Of a DNA stretch of 64,000 nucleotides, positions 1 to 11,282 are shown piece by piece. Position numbers and translations under genes: made by a program. A model generated the notes under the pieces. That model was not told the DNA's origin. It saw nothing but the letters and a program-made list of their open reading frames with translations, and ran no database searches. The stretch is from Mauremys mutica (lineage: Eukaryota; Chordata; Testudines; Geoemydidae), in the NCBI RefSeq assembly GCF_020497125.1, contig NC_059080.1, positions 52,207,563 through 52,271,562 of the forward strand, written 5' to 3'. How positions within the stretch are numbered: the first letter of the stretch is position 1; each line of letters opens with the position of its first letter.

Positions 1-525
1 GTACAGAAGTATTCCAAAACCAAGCAATTACCGGGAGGGGAATGGACAGACACGAAAGGAAGTTTCAGGTACTGCTAACAGCTGTCAAAATATATCACTC
101 CTCCTTTCTTCCTTCCTTAGGTAATGATGCTGTTATAGATAGATGATGGGAGCTTAAATTTAAACACTGGTAGCTAGATTCTCCACTGGTGTAAATCTGC
201 ATAGTTCCACCTAAGTCAATAGAGCTACACTGCTTTACAACAACAACAGAACTGGCCTCATAAATCTCTGCAAAGAGCCAAAGAGTTCAAGCTAACTTGA
301 GAAACTTGTTGATTCCATTACAGTAAGAAGAGAAGTTGGGAGTGTGGATCTCTGTCCTGGGGTGTGACCCCTGTAGTAGGAAGAGAGCATGAAGCATAAG
401 CCCTTGTATTAGCAGCCTGGTATGAGGCAGAACCTGCTCACAGAATCTGGCAAGACCAGGGCTAATATTGCAGAAATACACATTCTTAAGAAGTGCTAAG
501 CACAGAGTACTCATGCAAACACATT
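1..525. other. Unrecognised intergenic sequence with an old palindromic repeat
   Basis: I see no gene here. Around 176-245 there is a degenerate stretch with 'ctggtgtaaatctgcatag' and a partly inverted companion. It resembles stretches at 51110-51215 and 51315-51385 and looks like a very old palindromic repeat. The short ORFs have no recognisable domain. Confidence 0.5.
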
Positions 526-1007
526 CCGATTATGACTTTGCAGTCTATATGGTTTTATAAAAATATGCTAATGAGTGAATATAATGTAACTGGAATATGC
601 TTCATGCAAAAGGTCTCTTATAAAGTATCATTACAAAGATTATAATCTACTAAGTGTCATCACTCTATTTGTATAAATGTACCACTCTTGTATCTGAAAC
701 TAGAAATATGAAATACAACTCTCAAGGCCTATTGTAATTATGCAAAGTGTGGGCCATTAATGGTGGCTTGGAATCTTGATGACTCCCATTAATCAGGACC
801 ATTGTCTGCAGATGGCTGTGTTTTATCTGTAAGTCTTCCTGTATACCTGTGTGTTGGCAAGTGGGCAATGAAGTCTTGCAGTGACATGTGATCATGTCAC
901 CTGAACTGGAATCCATCTTTAACCTGGAGCTTTTCCATTGAGAAGGAGGGGGTGGGAACCCAGAGAGGGACAAAGGATTCCTGCCTTATGCAAAAGATAT
1001 ATAAAGG

Positions 1008-1687
1008 CAGAGGTGAAAGTAAGCCAGTACGGTCTGGTACGGCGTACGGGGAAGAGCCAGCACACCATGCTGGACCGCACCGGCTTCTGCAGCAGGGATT
1101 TAAAGGGCTCAGAGCTCCTGCGGTTGCAGGCAGTCCAGAGCCCTTTGAATCCCGCCCGCGGCTCCGGCGGCCGGACTGGGGCCGGATTTAAAGGGCTCAG
1201 AGCTCCCGCGGCTGCGGGCAGCCCAAAGCCCTTTAAATCCTGCCCGCGGCTCCAGCGTCTGGGCTGGGGCCGGGATTTAAAGGGCTCAGAGCTCCTGCGG
1301 CTGTGGGCAGCCCAGAGCCCTTTAAATCCCACCCGCGGCTCTGGTGGCCGGGCTGGGGATGGGATTTAAAGGGCTCAGAGCTCCCGCAGCTGTGGGGAGC
1401 CCAGAGCTGCAGTGGGGATTTAAAGGGCCCGGAGCTCCATGGCGTCTGGAGCCCCGGGCGCTTTAATTTTCCCCTGAGCCCCGGGGGCTCCCAGCCACCT
1501 CTGCATCTGGGAGCTCTGGGTTGTTTTAAAGGCCCTGGGGCTCCCAGCCGCAGCCGGTGCCCCAGGGCCTTTAAATCTTGAGAGGCACCGCCTCTTCCGG
1601 TTGAGGCCACGCCGCTTCCAAATGAGGCCACGCCCCCCTCAGGACTCCGGCAGTACTGGTAAGTCCTGTAAGTTACTTTCACCCCTG
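1008..1687. mobile_element. Non-autonomous hAT element inside LTR copy 1
   Basis: The 680 bp insertion starts CAGAGGTGAAAGTAA and ends TTACTTTCACCCCTG, giving 15 bp inverted termini with a single mismatch (CAGRGGTGAAAGTAA). It is flanked by a perfect 8 bp duplication TATAAAGG (1000-1007 and 1688-1695), diagnostic of hAT transposition. It has no transposase; the interior is GC-rich and built of tandem hairpin units. The long ORFs in this GC-rich stretch (for example near 919-1751 on both strands) are composition artefacts, not genes. Confidence 0.9.
1096..1450. repeat. About 88 bp tandem units with internal hairpins
   Basis: Copies of GGATTTAAAGGGCTCAGAGC-like sequence start at 1096, 1184, 1273, 1362 and 1416, a period of 88-89 bp with a shortened last unit. 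The first units pair an AAAGGGCTC with a downstream GAGCCCTTT, so each can fold into a hairpin. Related GGGCCTTTAAATC blocks continue to about 1580. The array is internal to the hAT element. Confidence 0.85.
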
Positions 1688-2375
1688 TATAAAGGGGTGG
1701 AACAGAACAAAGGGGGAGAGGAGCCATCATGAACAATCCCCTAGCTACCACCTGAGCTGGAATAAGAGCTGTATTAGGGGAAAGAATTGTGCCCAGGCAT
1801 GGAAGGTGTCCGGTCTTAGGAAAAAACTTACTGAAGCATCTCTGAGGGCGAGATTATCTGTATTCAATTTGATTAGACATAGATTTGCGCATTTTATTTT
1901 ATTTTGCTTGGTGACTTACTTTGTTCTCTCTGTTACTACTTGGAACCACTTAAATCCTACTTTCTGTATTTAATAAAATCTCTTTTTACTTATTAATTAA
2001 CTCAGACTATGTATTAATACCTGGGGGAGCAAACAGCCATGCATATCTCTCTATCAGTGTTTTAGAGGGTGAATAAATTATGAGTTTACCCTGCATAAGC
2101 TTTATACAGGGTAAAACAGATTTATTTTAGACCCCACTGGGAGTTGGGCATCTGAGTGTTAAAGACAGGAACACTTCTGTGAGCTGCTTTCAGTGAAGCC
2201 TGCAGCTTTGGGGCAAATAATTCAGACCCTGGGTCTTTGGTGGAGTAGATGGGAGTGTCTGGCTCAGCAAGACAGGGTGCTGGGGTCTCGAGCTGGCAGG
2301 GGTAGAAGTAGTTTTGGCACATCAGGTGGCAGCTCCCAAGGGGGTTTCTCTCATCCAACCCGTCACACCGATATC

Positions 2376-2870
2376 AAGTGGTACCTGAACATCCCGATAT
2401 CAAGTATGGTACAAAAACATTCCCAAAGGATAACAGGAACACACTGACCTCTCCTAAAAGATAAGGTCAGGATGACAGTACATAATAGAGATGTTTTAAT
2501 CAAACCAACATGTACAAGGTGATGGATAATAATTAGCCATGTCAGAGGGGCAGCATTAACTTGTTTATATCGGGGTATAAAGATGTATCTCAGAGGGAGT
2601 ATCTTTGTCTGGCCTAGGGAGGAAGGGAAAGTCTCGCCATTCACTGAGCTATTCCATTGTTACAGGCATACATGTATTAGTGGTCCAGTAGAGTCTGCAG
2701 AATACTATTACCATGCTTCATTGACAATAAACCTGGCTGGGTGCCTTCGTCCCTTAATGGATCTTGTGGTCATTGGGTGGCTCGCTCAAAACCTACCATG
2801 TCAGCCGTCTGAGAGGGCTGAGGTGGCACACAGAGGGAACACACACACACACTGGCAAACATCTATCAAC
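2376..2870 (+). mobile_element. Possible further LTR fragment
   Basis: The order 'ggggtataaagatg' (near 2572), then 'gacaataaacctggctggg' (near 2722), then a pyrimidine-rich stretch resembles U3-R-U5 organisation, including the AATAAACCTGGCTG type polyadenylation region of retroviral LTRs. I could not find convincing TG/CA ends or a target duplication. CGATATCAAGT is repeated at 2369-2379 and 2394-2404, and its meaning is unclear. Confidence 0.35.
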
Positions 2871-2879
2871 ATCTAGCCA

Positions 2880-5800
2880 CAACCCCTATTCTGCTATCAG
2901 TGTAGCAGGAATGTAACTTATTGTATTCAGTATTAGGGAAATGTGAACCAATCTATGCAGATGAAAAAAATTAAAAAGTTGACCCACATCTTTGACCATC
3001 TCTTAAAGTGAATCAGATGTGGACTTTCTAACAAGCCATTTAGTAATTTTGCAATAAAATTCCAGATGAAGTAACTCCAGATGAAGCAATATAGTACTGG
3101 TTTGCTTTTGGCGTAACATGGACTTACTCAGACACACAAAAGAGGACAATATATTACATAAAGTTGAAGCATCTCTGTAGCTAAACCCCCATTCAAGACA
3201 CATGCATAATATTAAACACATGTGTAGTCTGGGACTACTCACATGCTTAAGCATCTTCCTGCATTTGGTACCAAGATAGTTCCCATTACAAGCTTGATCT
3301 TCACTTGCTCCACTCCCTGCTACCTTCCAAACACTGCTTAGTAGAATATTTGTGATCTGAGCACATTTTATTATTTTTTCCACCAGCTCCTCAGGCAGTT
3401 GCATAACATTTGGTAATTAATTCACAGCATATTTTTGGCAATTTCCCAGTAAATTATCCCAGAATAAACATCTTCTGTATTCAGCCAATCAAAAATAGTT
3501 TTGCAATCCCCGCCCCCAAACCCAGACCTGTGTAGAAGGGTGTGATCACAGTGGAGGCAGTCAGTTTCATGAAACAGAGGGATCCAACATTGTTTTGCAG
3601 GCCCGTCAAACTCTGCCAAGGCCAGCTCTGAGTGACAGAAGGGGATTGAAGGTGCTTTCATTTTAAGCTCTACCATACTCTGCTCAGCTGGAGGAAGTAA
3701 AGTGGCAGCCTAATTTCACCTCTCTCTCTTTGAAGCGCCTCACCGGCTGATCTGCTTCAGGAAGCAGAAGAGCAGCAGCCTGAGCTGCGGTTGCTTTTAT
3801 TCCTCCACTCTCATCAAAGCAGCAGAACAGAGCTCTCTCCAGTTGCCATTAGCAGGAGGAAAATGATGCTGAGCAGAGTTCTAAGACCTCTGTCTCCCGG
3901 GAGCTGGGGGAAGCACTGCGTCAGGGTTCCCCACATTTCCTTTGGGTCCATCAGCTAGTGGAAGCTCCAAAACTTGAGCAATTTATGATTGTGAGCTGGT
4001 GCATCAGCATCCCCTCTGGCCAGGCGTGGTGTGGCAGCTGCACTCACTCACCCTGATGGGGTTGTCACTCAATTCCTGATGCCCAGGTGTCTGAAAACTC
4101 CCTCTATTCTTAAGCCCCTCAGGAGGCTGGTAGGGGAACACACACCACTGGCTTCAGGGCTTCAGGGCTCAGGGCCCTCAAACTAGACAAGCTGAATTTG
4201 GATAAAATTACTCTGGCTATACCCTGGGTTCCGATTTATTACCCCGGGGTTTCTGTAGTTTCTTCAGCCTGCTGGTCTGGTCATCCCCTTTTAGGGTGCC
4301 ATCCCTGAGTGGGTTTTCAGCAGCTTGCTGGCAGGAGTTCCCTTCTCCAGCCTGCTTGCTCACTCTGCTGGTAGCTCTCTTGCCAGTGTCCACTAGCCTG
4401 ACACCGCCATTAACCCTGAAATAATGAGTATTGGTGCTATGGGCCCAGAATCATGTCTCCCACGATTACAAATGCCACTGAATATACAGGCCCTGCTGGT
4501 TTATAAGCCTGTGATCTCTGTGACCCCAGTAATGTTTGCAACAGCCATGAGCCCTATACCTGAGAGCTTGTAACCACTGGGAAAGGTGTGCTGCAGTGCA
4601 TTGCAGGACTCCTTGGAACAAGGTGGTCATGCCAGTAACAATTACATCAGCTTACATGCCACACTATTTACAAGAGAAGGGCTGAGCTGGATCACTTTGG
4701 GTCTTCATTGTGGCGTGGCAAGACCCAAACCAAACCCACCCATGGTTTGCTGTTGGATTTCCAGCTTCAAGCACTTCTCCCAAGGCTCTGTAAAGAAGGG
4801 TAATTGGCTTCTCAGAAACCATAAATATAAGTGTGCAAGGAAGAGGGGAAATAACAGGACAAAAAGTTAGATGACCAAGCACTGAGGTACAAGAGCTCAG
4901 AAACAGCAAGCACCTCAGTATCACCAGCGGCATCACTAGCAGCTAAAAAGAGCTCCCTGTTTTGCAGTGAGACTCAGAAAATGTAGGCTCCCACTCTTCT
5001 GATAATCTCTAATGGATGCAGTCTCTCGGAGTTCGTATTGACAGACTGTCATTGCTAATACAGCTCTCACTCAGAGACGGCATCAGCTGTCACAATATGG
5101 GCATATTTACTAACAGCCAATAACCCACGGCAGGTGGCGGTAGCTACTGATGTACTTTGGTACACAAATACATTGCAGCTTGCTGTCTTTGCTGCATGTA
5201 CTCTCAACCTGTAATAATGGCAACTTGCCAGGTTTTGAAGTTGTTTTGCCATGTTTTGGAGGGGGGGGGTGTTTTGTTTTTTTGTTTTTTAAACAACTGG
5301 AGTTCTTTTTTGAGGGGGATGAGCCATTTGACTGCCTGGTGATGTTCTCAAACAGCACAGCTGATGAGATGTACACAGAGAATAGTGTTGGATGTCAGAG
5401 ATGGCCAGGTCACTTTTCCCTTTCATGCCACATGCATAGCTTTGCCTGTGATGGTCACTATCTGTGGAGGGGCAAAATTTTGAAAAGCACCTAAGTGATT
5501 TAAAAGCCTAAGTCCCAAGTTCCAAAGTGAAAACTGTTTTTCATAGACACGGTCCAAGGGAAAGGTGTAACACCAAAATGACACGTAGCTCAAGGTGCTA
5601 GACATTAATTTCTAAAGATTCATCCTGTGCCAGAGCTTGGAGAAAAGCAATCAGAAGAAATGCAGAAGCAGAGAATAATTTCACCTCTCAAGTTTAGTGA
5701 GTGGCCTGCAATGACTGTATATGTTCTCAAAACTAATGGGAGTGCAGGGCTTGTGTATGACTTAGCCTTCTTATCTCCATAGTAAGAGGTGGTGCAGAGC

Positions 5801-6080
5801 TCTCGTCCAGCTATTACAGTATCCTGTCTCTGAAAGTGACCAGTACCAGATACCGTAGAGGAAGGTGCAAGAAACCCCAGAGTGGACATTACAGAATATC
5901 TTGCACGAATAAGTTTCTTCCTAACCATCAGCCAAAGGCCTTCCAGAACATGCTTGAATGCTACTGACAGTAGCTGTTGACATTCTCATTCTCCACATAA
6001 ATGTCCAATCCTATTACACTCTTGACCTCAGTGGTAGCTTGCGGCAATGAGTTATTTCCTTTTATTAGTTTTATATTTGT
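2880..6080. other. Unrecognised intergenic sequence
   Basis: I found no gene, RNA or clear element. There is a G9/T-rich low-complexity patch at about 5260-5300. The sequence at 4000-4400 is pyrimidine-rich and may be an old LTR, but no ends or duplication could be located. Short ORFs on both strands lack recognisable domains. Confidence 0.4.
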
Positions 6081-7030
6081 TCGTAGAATAATAGAATTCA
6101 AAGGGACCTCCAGAGGTCATCTAGTCCAGTCCCCTGCACTCGTGTCAGGACTAATTATCTAGACCATCCGTGACAGGTGTTTGTCCAACCTGCTCTTAAA
6201 AGTCTCCAGTGATGGAGATTCCACAACCTGCCTTGGCAATTTATTCCAGTGCTTAGCCACCCTGACAGTTAGGAATTTTTTCCTATGTCCAACTTAAACC
6301 TCCCTTGCTGCAATTAAAGCCCATTGTTTCTTGTCTGATTATCAGAGGTTAAGAAAAACATTTTTTCTTCCTCCTCCCTGTAACAATCTTTTACATACTG
6401 GAAAATAGTTATGTCCCTTCTCAGTCTTCTCTTTTCCAGACTAACCAAGCCCAATTTTTTCAATTTTCCCTCATAGGTCATGTTTTCTAGACCTTTAATC
6501 ATTTTTGTCACTCTTCTCTGGACTCTTTCCATCCTTTCTGAAATGTGGTGCCCAGAACTGGACACAATATTCCAGTTGAGGCCTGATCAGAGCAGAGTAG
6601 AGCAGAAGAATTACTTCTCGTATCTTGCTTACTACACTCCTGCTAATACATCCCAGAATGATGTTTGCATTTTTTGTAACAGAGTTACACTGTTGACTCA
6701 TATTTAGCTTGTGGTCCACTATGACTCCCAGATCCCTTTCTGCAGTGCTCCTTCCTAGGCAGTCTTTTCCCATTTTGTATGTGTGCAACTGATTGTTCCT
6801 TCCTAAGTGGAGTACTTTGCATTTGTCCTTATTGAATTTCATCCTATTTACTTCAGACCATTTCTTCAGTTTGTTCAGATCATTTTGAATTTTAATCCTA
6901 ACCTCCAAAGCACTTGCAACCCCTCCCAGCTTGGTATGAGCCACAAAATTTATAAGTGTACTCTGTATGTCATTATTTAAATCATTGATTAAGATATTGA
7001 ACAGAATCGGACCCAGAACACCCTTTAATT
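6081..7030 (-). mobile_element. CR1 LINE, 5'-truncated, minus strand
   Basis: The left edge is the CR1 3' end (ATAGAATTCAAAGGGACCTC type) and the element reads leftwards. The minus strand encodes the C-terminal part of a CR1 reverse transcriptase: PILFNILINDLN, KFNKDKCKVLHLG, ERDLGVIVDHKL and LIRPQLEYCVQFWAP are visible between about 7010 and 6500, followed by the family's C-terminal region (RVTKMIKGLE, then [15 protein letters not shown]) at 6560-6320. The catalytic FADD box has decayed to a V-A-H sequence and the frame is broken near 6500. It is a dead copy. Confidence 0.85.
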
Positions 7031-7139
7031 TAATTGTGTATCCAATTAATCTAATGTTGTGAGCCAGGCTAAATAGGAGAGGCTGATCTCTCTGCTGAGT
7101 ATTCATTGTTCTGTGTTCCTCTGTCATGTCCTCAGTTAT

Positions 7140-7875
7140 TCATTTCCTCTCTAAATTAAAAATCCCAATTTTTTTCAATTTTTCATCAGAAAGCTTTCTC
7201 TACTGTCAATTGTATGGACCTTCTTTACTTCTGCCTTGTTCTTTTTGAGATAGTGTACTCGGTTCTTGTCACCCTATCCAAGAGGAGAGTGTGCTACTGA
7301 ATTCTATAATAGCATTATAATAATTGTAGTGTTTCTTTCTATCCCTTTGCTTACATAGTTTGCTTTTTATGTTCGTTACTGGACACTGAAATGAGGTTTG
7401 GGGCTATTCACAGTGATGGCCATGTCTTGCTCGTCAGTGGTCAGAGTTGATGTAGTACGCAATTTGGTCTCTGAGTCGTACACATAGCACCTTGGAAAGA
7501 TCAATCTACTACTATTCTGACACCCATTCACCTGCTTTTTAGGTCCTCTAACGTCCCCTTCAATCTTCTCTGGTCTTGACTACCCTAAATAATGGTGTTA
7601 TCTGCAAATTTTGCCACTTCTCGGTTCACCCTATTTTCAAGCTCAATAATAAATGTATTAAATACAGGTCTTAATACAAAACCTTGTGGCACCCCACTCT
7701 TACCCTTCTGTCATATTGACAACTGACCATTTATTCCTATGCTTTGTTTTCTGGCCCCGACAATTTCTAATCTGTGACCTCTCACCCCATGACTATTTAT
7801 TTTCCTTAATAGCCTCTGGAAAGAGGCTTTGTCAAAGGCTTTTTGAAAGTTCAGGTAAAATATGTCGGCAAGAGG
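7140..7875 (-). mobile_element. Older CR1-like LINE fragment, minus strand
   Basis: On the minus strand, YFLNFQKAFD followed by FQRLLRKINSHG is visible at about 7870-7800 and matches the reverse transcriptase palm of CR1. The DNA left of it (GGTGCCACAAGGTTTTG type) corresponds to the VPQG region. The copy is heavily diverged and rearranged relative to the neighbouring CR1 at 6081-7030. It may be part of the same original insertion or a separate older one. Confidence 0.65.
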
Positions 7876-7879
7876 GCTT

Positions 7880-8930
7880 GAGCTGAAGCCCAATGAAGCC
7901 AGTGGGAGTCTTTCCTTTGACTTGCATGGTTTTTGGATCAGTCCCAGCATGCCAACAGATTAGAGATACACATCAGTGGTCAGGGGAACTCGTGCTAAGT
8001 TACTTTGGCATCTTGGAAAATCCTCAGCCAGAGAGGATAGTGTTGTGTTGTCCAAAAAACCCTGCACCTTTTAAAAAGCACAGGGAGTGACATATACTTA
8101 TCACTGTGTTGCACTGAAATAATTAATTGCAGCAAATGCTCTCTGTTGGTCTTAAAAGCCACAGTCCTGAAGGGTCAGTCTGATATTTCCCTTGGCTCAT
8201 GTGTTCAGTGACCCATCAATCAGATCTTTTATTTCGATTATGACATTTTATAATTGCTCTTTTCCTGAGAGCCCCAAATCCCAGCAGTCCAGTATCTCAG
8301 CAAACTCTGTAAAATCCTCTGTGCTTTGCACTGCTGGCAGCATTTTAACTGGATTCCATAGGCAGACCTTTGCATTTGAGGTACATGAGCAGAGCACAAG
8401 CCCTTAATGAGACCCACCAGGGCCCTTTGTATCACTACCTTGCCTATGATCCCCATCGATCTGCTGCTACCTCTGCTCTTTAATCAGACACCTTGTAAGG
8501 GCAGAAAGGTACATTTACTGCCACACTCTTTCTCCTCCTAGACAATCAATGGTTATTAAGTGTATCTTGCAGGCTGGTAGGCAGAAAGCGAGATTCTCAC
8601 TGCTCATCAACTCAAAGAGACTTCATTTTCCATTAAGTCTGATAAACAAGCTAAAAAAAACCAACACAACCCACTTCTTCCTGACAGGCATAACCAAAGA
8701 GTTTCATCTGTATATGATGTGCAACAGTGCAGTGGCAACTCCCGAAATGGTCATATGGACATGATTTACAATACATAGGAGCTTTGCTAGGTTGCAGCAC
8801 CCCAGACCCACTACAGTGTATTCTGGCCCACCGCTTAGGAACAGTACAGTATTCATGCTAATACTGAAGCCAGAGAGGTTTGTGGCTCCGTGAGAAGTGG
8901 TGGCATGGGAGTATCAACAACAATAACAAT
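7880..8930. other. Unrecognised intergenic sequence
   Basis: I see no gene, RNA or recognisable element in this stretch. Confidence 0.4.
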
Positions 8931-8984
8931 ATTTCTAAAGTGCCCTTAATTGGCCCTTTGTGATCAAACAATATGAAAAATGGA

Positions 8985-9430
8985 AGGTCTTGTGGTTAAG
9001 GCATTGGCAAGGGACTCAGGAGTTCTGGGTTCAGTTCTACCACAGACTTCCTGCATGACCTTGGCCAAGCTACTTAATCTCTCTCTGACTTAATTCCCCA
9101 GCTAAAAAAACAAGGGAAGATGATAATGCTTCCTTTACCTATCTGGTCTACGTAGGCCCTGATTCAGCCGAGCATCCACAGTCAGGAGTATGCATAAGCA
9201 ATACTTAACTTTAAGCGTAATCTTATGTTCAGTGGAGATCAATGGGATTTAAGCATATGTTTACAGTTAAGCTTGTGCTTAAGTGCTTTCTTGAAATGGA
9301 GCCTTAGACTGTGAACTCTTTGGGGTAAGAACAGTTTCTAACTATGTATATGTGCAGTGCCTAGCACAATGGGGCCCTGACATCAGTTGGAGCCTCTAGG
9401 TGCTACTGTAATACAAATTAACAATCACCA
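8985..9430 (+). mobile_element. MIR-like SINE, split by an old palindromic repeat
   Basis: The order 'tggttaaggc', 'gggttcagttctacc' (B box-like), 'tgaccttggccaagc', 'ttaatctctctctgac' is the tRNA-related and core order of MIR/CORE SINEs. It is followed after a gap by the reptile-type tail (GCCTAGCACAATGGGGCCCT at about 9360). Between the halves, 9157-9300 is a separate repeat of the 'ccctgattcagc ... cttaagtgctt' type. The B box is degenerate, so I do not expect it to be transcribed by Pol III. Confidence 0.65.
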
Positions 9431-9439
9431 CCAACACCA

Positions 9440-10510
9440 CTAAACCATCAAAAAAATAAGGGATGCCTGCAGGATCTATCTGAGGGGCCAACCCTGGATA
9501 CTAAAAACACCTCAGGAAACCAATTTAAGGTACTTTTTAAATATGAGAAGGGATTAACTGAGATAGATCAAAGAAAGAGTGAGTTCCACACCATAGAAGT
9601 CACAACAGCAAAGACCTGTCCATCTGCTGACCTCAAATGGAGTCCCTAAAGGTCAGTGGTACCAGAGTACAAATATCCATTGGAGCAAAGAAAGCAGGTC
9701 TCAGCTATAAAGAAGGTCCGCATTGTTGAGGAGCTGAAAAACCAGCAGTGCCATTTTAAAGTCAATCTGCTACACAATAAACTGACAATGTGCAAAACAC
9801 AGGATGGGGGTGAAATGATCATGGGTGGGCAAACTGGCGAGCTTATGTATTCCTGAATTCTGAGAGATATACACTGCTAGGAGCCCAGCTGGAAGGTGAT
9901 TACAGTAGTCAACCCTGTCATCACAAGAGCAGATGCTGCTGATGTGAGGCTGCCATGGGATAAAAAAAGGTACAGCCTCAGCAAGTTGTACAAGTGAGAG
10001 AGCACCCTGACACATGACTTTCCATGGAATCAGCATGGTTCATAGTAACGCCCAAGTGTTTTACTTACTGTCTCCATGCATGAAGATGTGATGCAGATCA
10101 GAGCTTCTTCTTCATGTTGACCACTAGACACCTAAAAAACTTATTGTCTTCCCAGAGTTGGGAAAGACATAGCTGTCATGCATCTCACTAGTGATATCAT
10201 CTAACCAATCCTCTAGTGCCAAAACTAAATTTACAGGGTAAACAGGGCAAGAGTGTACAAAAGTGTATCATCAGCATACTGGTGAAACATGAGGGTTGAT
10301 CTCGCAAGAAGCTTGAATAACATGGGAGCTAGGATTATTTGTAACTGCTTATTGACTCTCAACTTCCAAGGGGGGTCTTCAACACTGAAAGAGCAATTCC
10401 AGAAATACCAAAAATGCCCCTTAATCGCTGAAGTAACAAGTCATGGCTGGTCAGCTGGAAAGCTTCTGAGAGGTCCAGCATGACCAAAATGGCCCAATAA
10501 CCCCTAATAC
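9440..10510. other. Unrecognised intergenic sequence
   Basis: There is no supported gene. Diffuse similarity to an old LINE 3' region is possible, but no diagnostic motif is visible. Confidence 0.4.
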
Positions 10511-10521
10511 CAACAGATCAT

Positions 10522-11211
10522 CGGCATGCTCACGGGGTGTGCTGGGTGCGCCCAGTCACACCCTAATGCCTGCGGGCCAGATCCGGCCCCTCAGGGCTTT
10601 GGATCCAGCCTGCAGGATTTGCCCTCCAATGGTGCCGCAGGCTCTCAGAAGCAGCCGGCACGGCACCACGTCCCTGCGGCCCCAGAGTGGGGGTGGGGCA
10701 GAGGGATCTGTGTGATGCTCCAGACACCGCCCCCTGCAGCTCCCATTAGACGGGAACGGGGAACTGCGGCCAATGGGAGCTTCGGGGGAGGTACCTGGAG
10801 GCATGGCAACGGGGGCCGTGCAGGGATGTGGTGAGCGGTGCGACGTGGGGCCAGAGCAGGCAGCCAGGGAGCACGCCACTGCAGGTAAGTGGTGTCAGGC
10901 GGGAGCCCAAACCCCTCCTGCATCCTGCCCCCCAACTCCCTGTCCTGAGCCCCCTGCCTGCACCCCACACCCCTCCTGCATCCCAACCCCCTGCCCTGAG
11001 CCCTGCCTACACCTTGCACCCCAACTCCTTGCCCTGAGCCCCCTGCCACACCCCAAACCCCTCCTGCACCCCAACCTCCTGCCCTGAGCCCCCTGCCTGC
11101 ACCCCGCACTCCCTCCCACACCCCAACCTTTATGATGTTCACCTTTAAAAAAATAAATAAATAACATTCCCTGAGTGCACACCCTAATGAAATATGCTGC
11201 GCATGCCTATG
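10522..11211. mobile_element. GC-rich non-autonomous element with 11 bp target duplication
   Basis: The 690 bp segment is flanked by a perfect 11 bp direct repeat CAACAGATCAT (10511-10521 and 11212-11222). The ends carry short inverted GGCATGC / GCATGCC sequences a few bases in. The left half is GC-rich with a CCAAT-type inverted core (about 10739-10780). The right half is a C-rich minisatellite (CACCCCAACYCCCTGCCCTG units) followed by an AAATAAATAAATAA run. No coding capacity is evident. An 11 bp duplication is unusual for hAT (8 bp) and would fit a Mutator-like (8-11 bp) or a retroposed element; I cannot assign the superfamily. Confidence 0.7.
10900..11125. repeat. C-rich minisatellite
   Basis: There are imperfect units of about 28-35 bp around CACCCCAACCCCCTGCCCTG with GAGCCCCCTGCC. 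The minus strand has many G-runs and could form G-quadruplexes. The ORFs spanning it on both strands come from the low-complexity sequence. Confidence 0.75.
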
Positions 11212-11282
11212 CAACAGATCATTCATGTATGTAAATTATGCAGGGAAACAAGGAAACGCTCTCATTACATTTTGTTTCAGTA

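Larger units (their letters stand above)
531..2367 (+). mobile_element. Solo LTR, turtle LTR family A, copy 1
   Basis: The segment begins TATGACTTTGCAG (a decayed TGTGACG) and ends CCCGTCACA. It is flanked by a perfect 5 bp direct repeat CCGAT (526-530 and 2368-2372), as expected for an LTR left by recombination of an inserted retroelement. A TATA box (split by a later insertion, see 1008-1687) and a polyadenylation signal (AATAAAATC near 1970) lie in plus order, which fixes the orientation. Without the nested insertion and its duplication the LTR is about 1.15 kb. Copies occur at 34137-37161 (+) and 43959-49012 (-). No internal retroviral genes adjoin it. Whether the parent was an ERV or a Gypsy-type element cannot be told from the LTR alone. 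Confidence 0.85.

Noticed and set aside
1096..1450. Regular repeats with hairpins considered as CRISPR
   Set aside because: The period is 88 bp with no spacers and it sits inside a hAT element of a vertebrate genome.
919..1751. Overlapping 90-170 codon ORFs on both strands
   Set aside because: They lie in the GC-rich tandem interior of a hAT element, in conflicting frames with Pro/Gly/Arg-rich low-complexity translation. No domain.
8985..9140. tRNA gene considered at the SINE with A/B box-like motifs
   Set aside because: The B box is degenerate and no cloverleaf can be drawn. It reads as a MIR-like SINE.
10526..11226. ORFs up to 193 codons on both strands
   Set aside because: They are produced by the C-rich minisatellite and GC-rich element. 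The translations are simple repeats of Gly/Ala or Pro/His.
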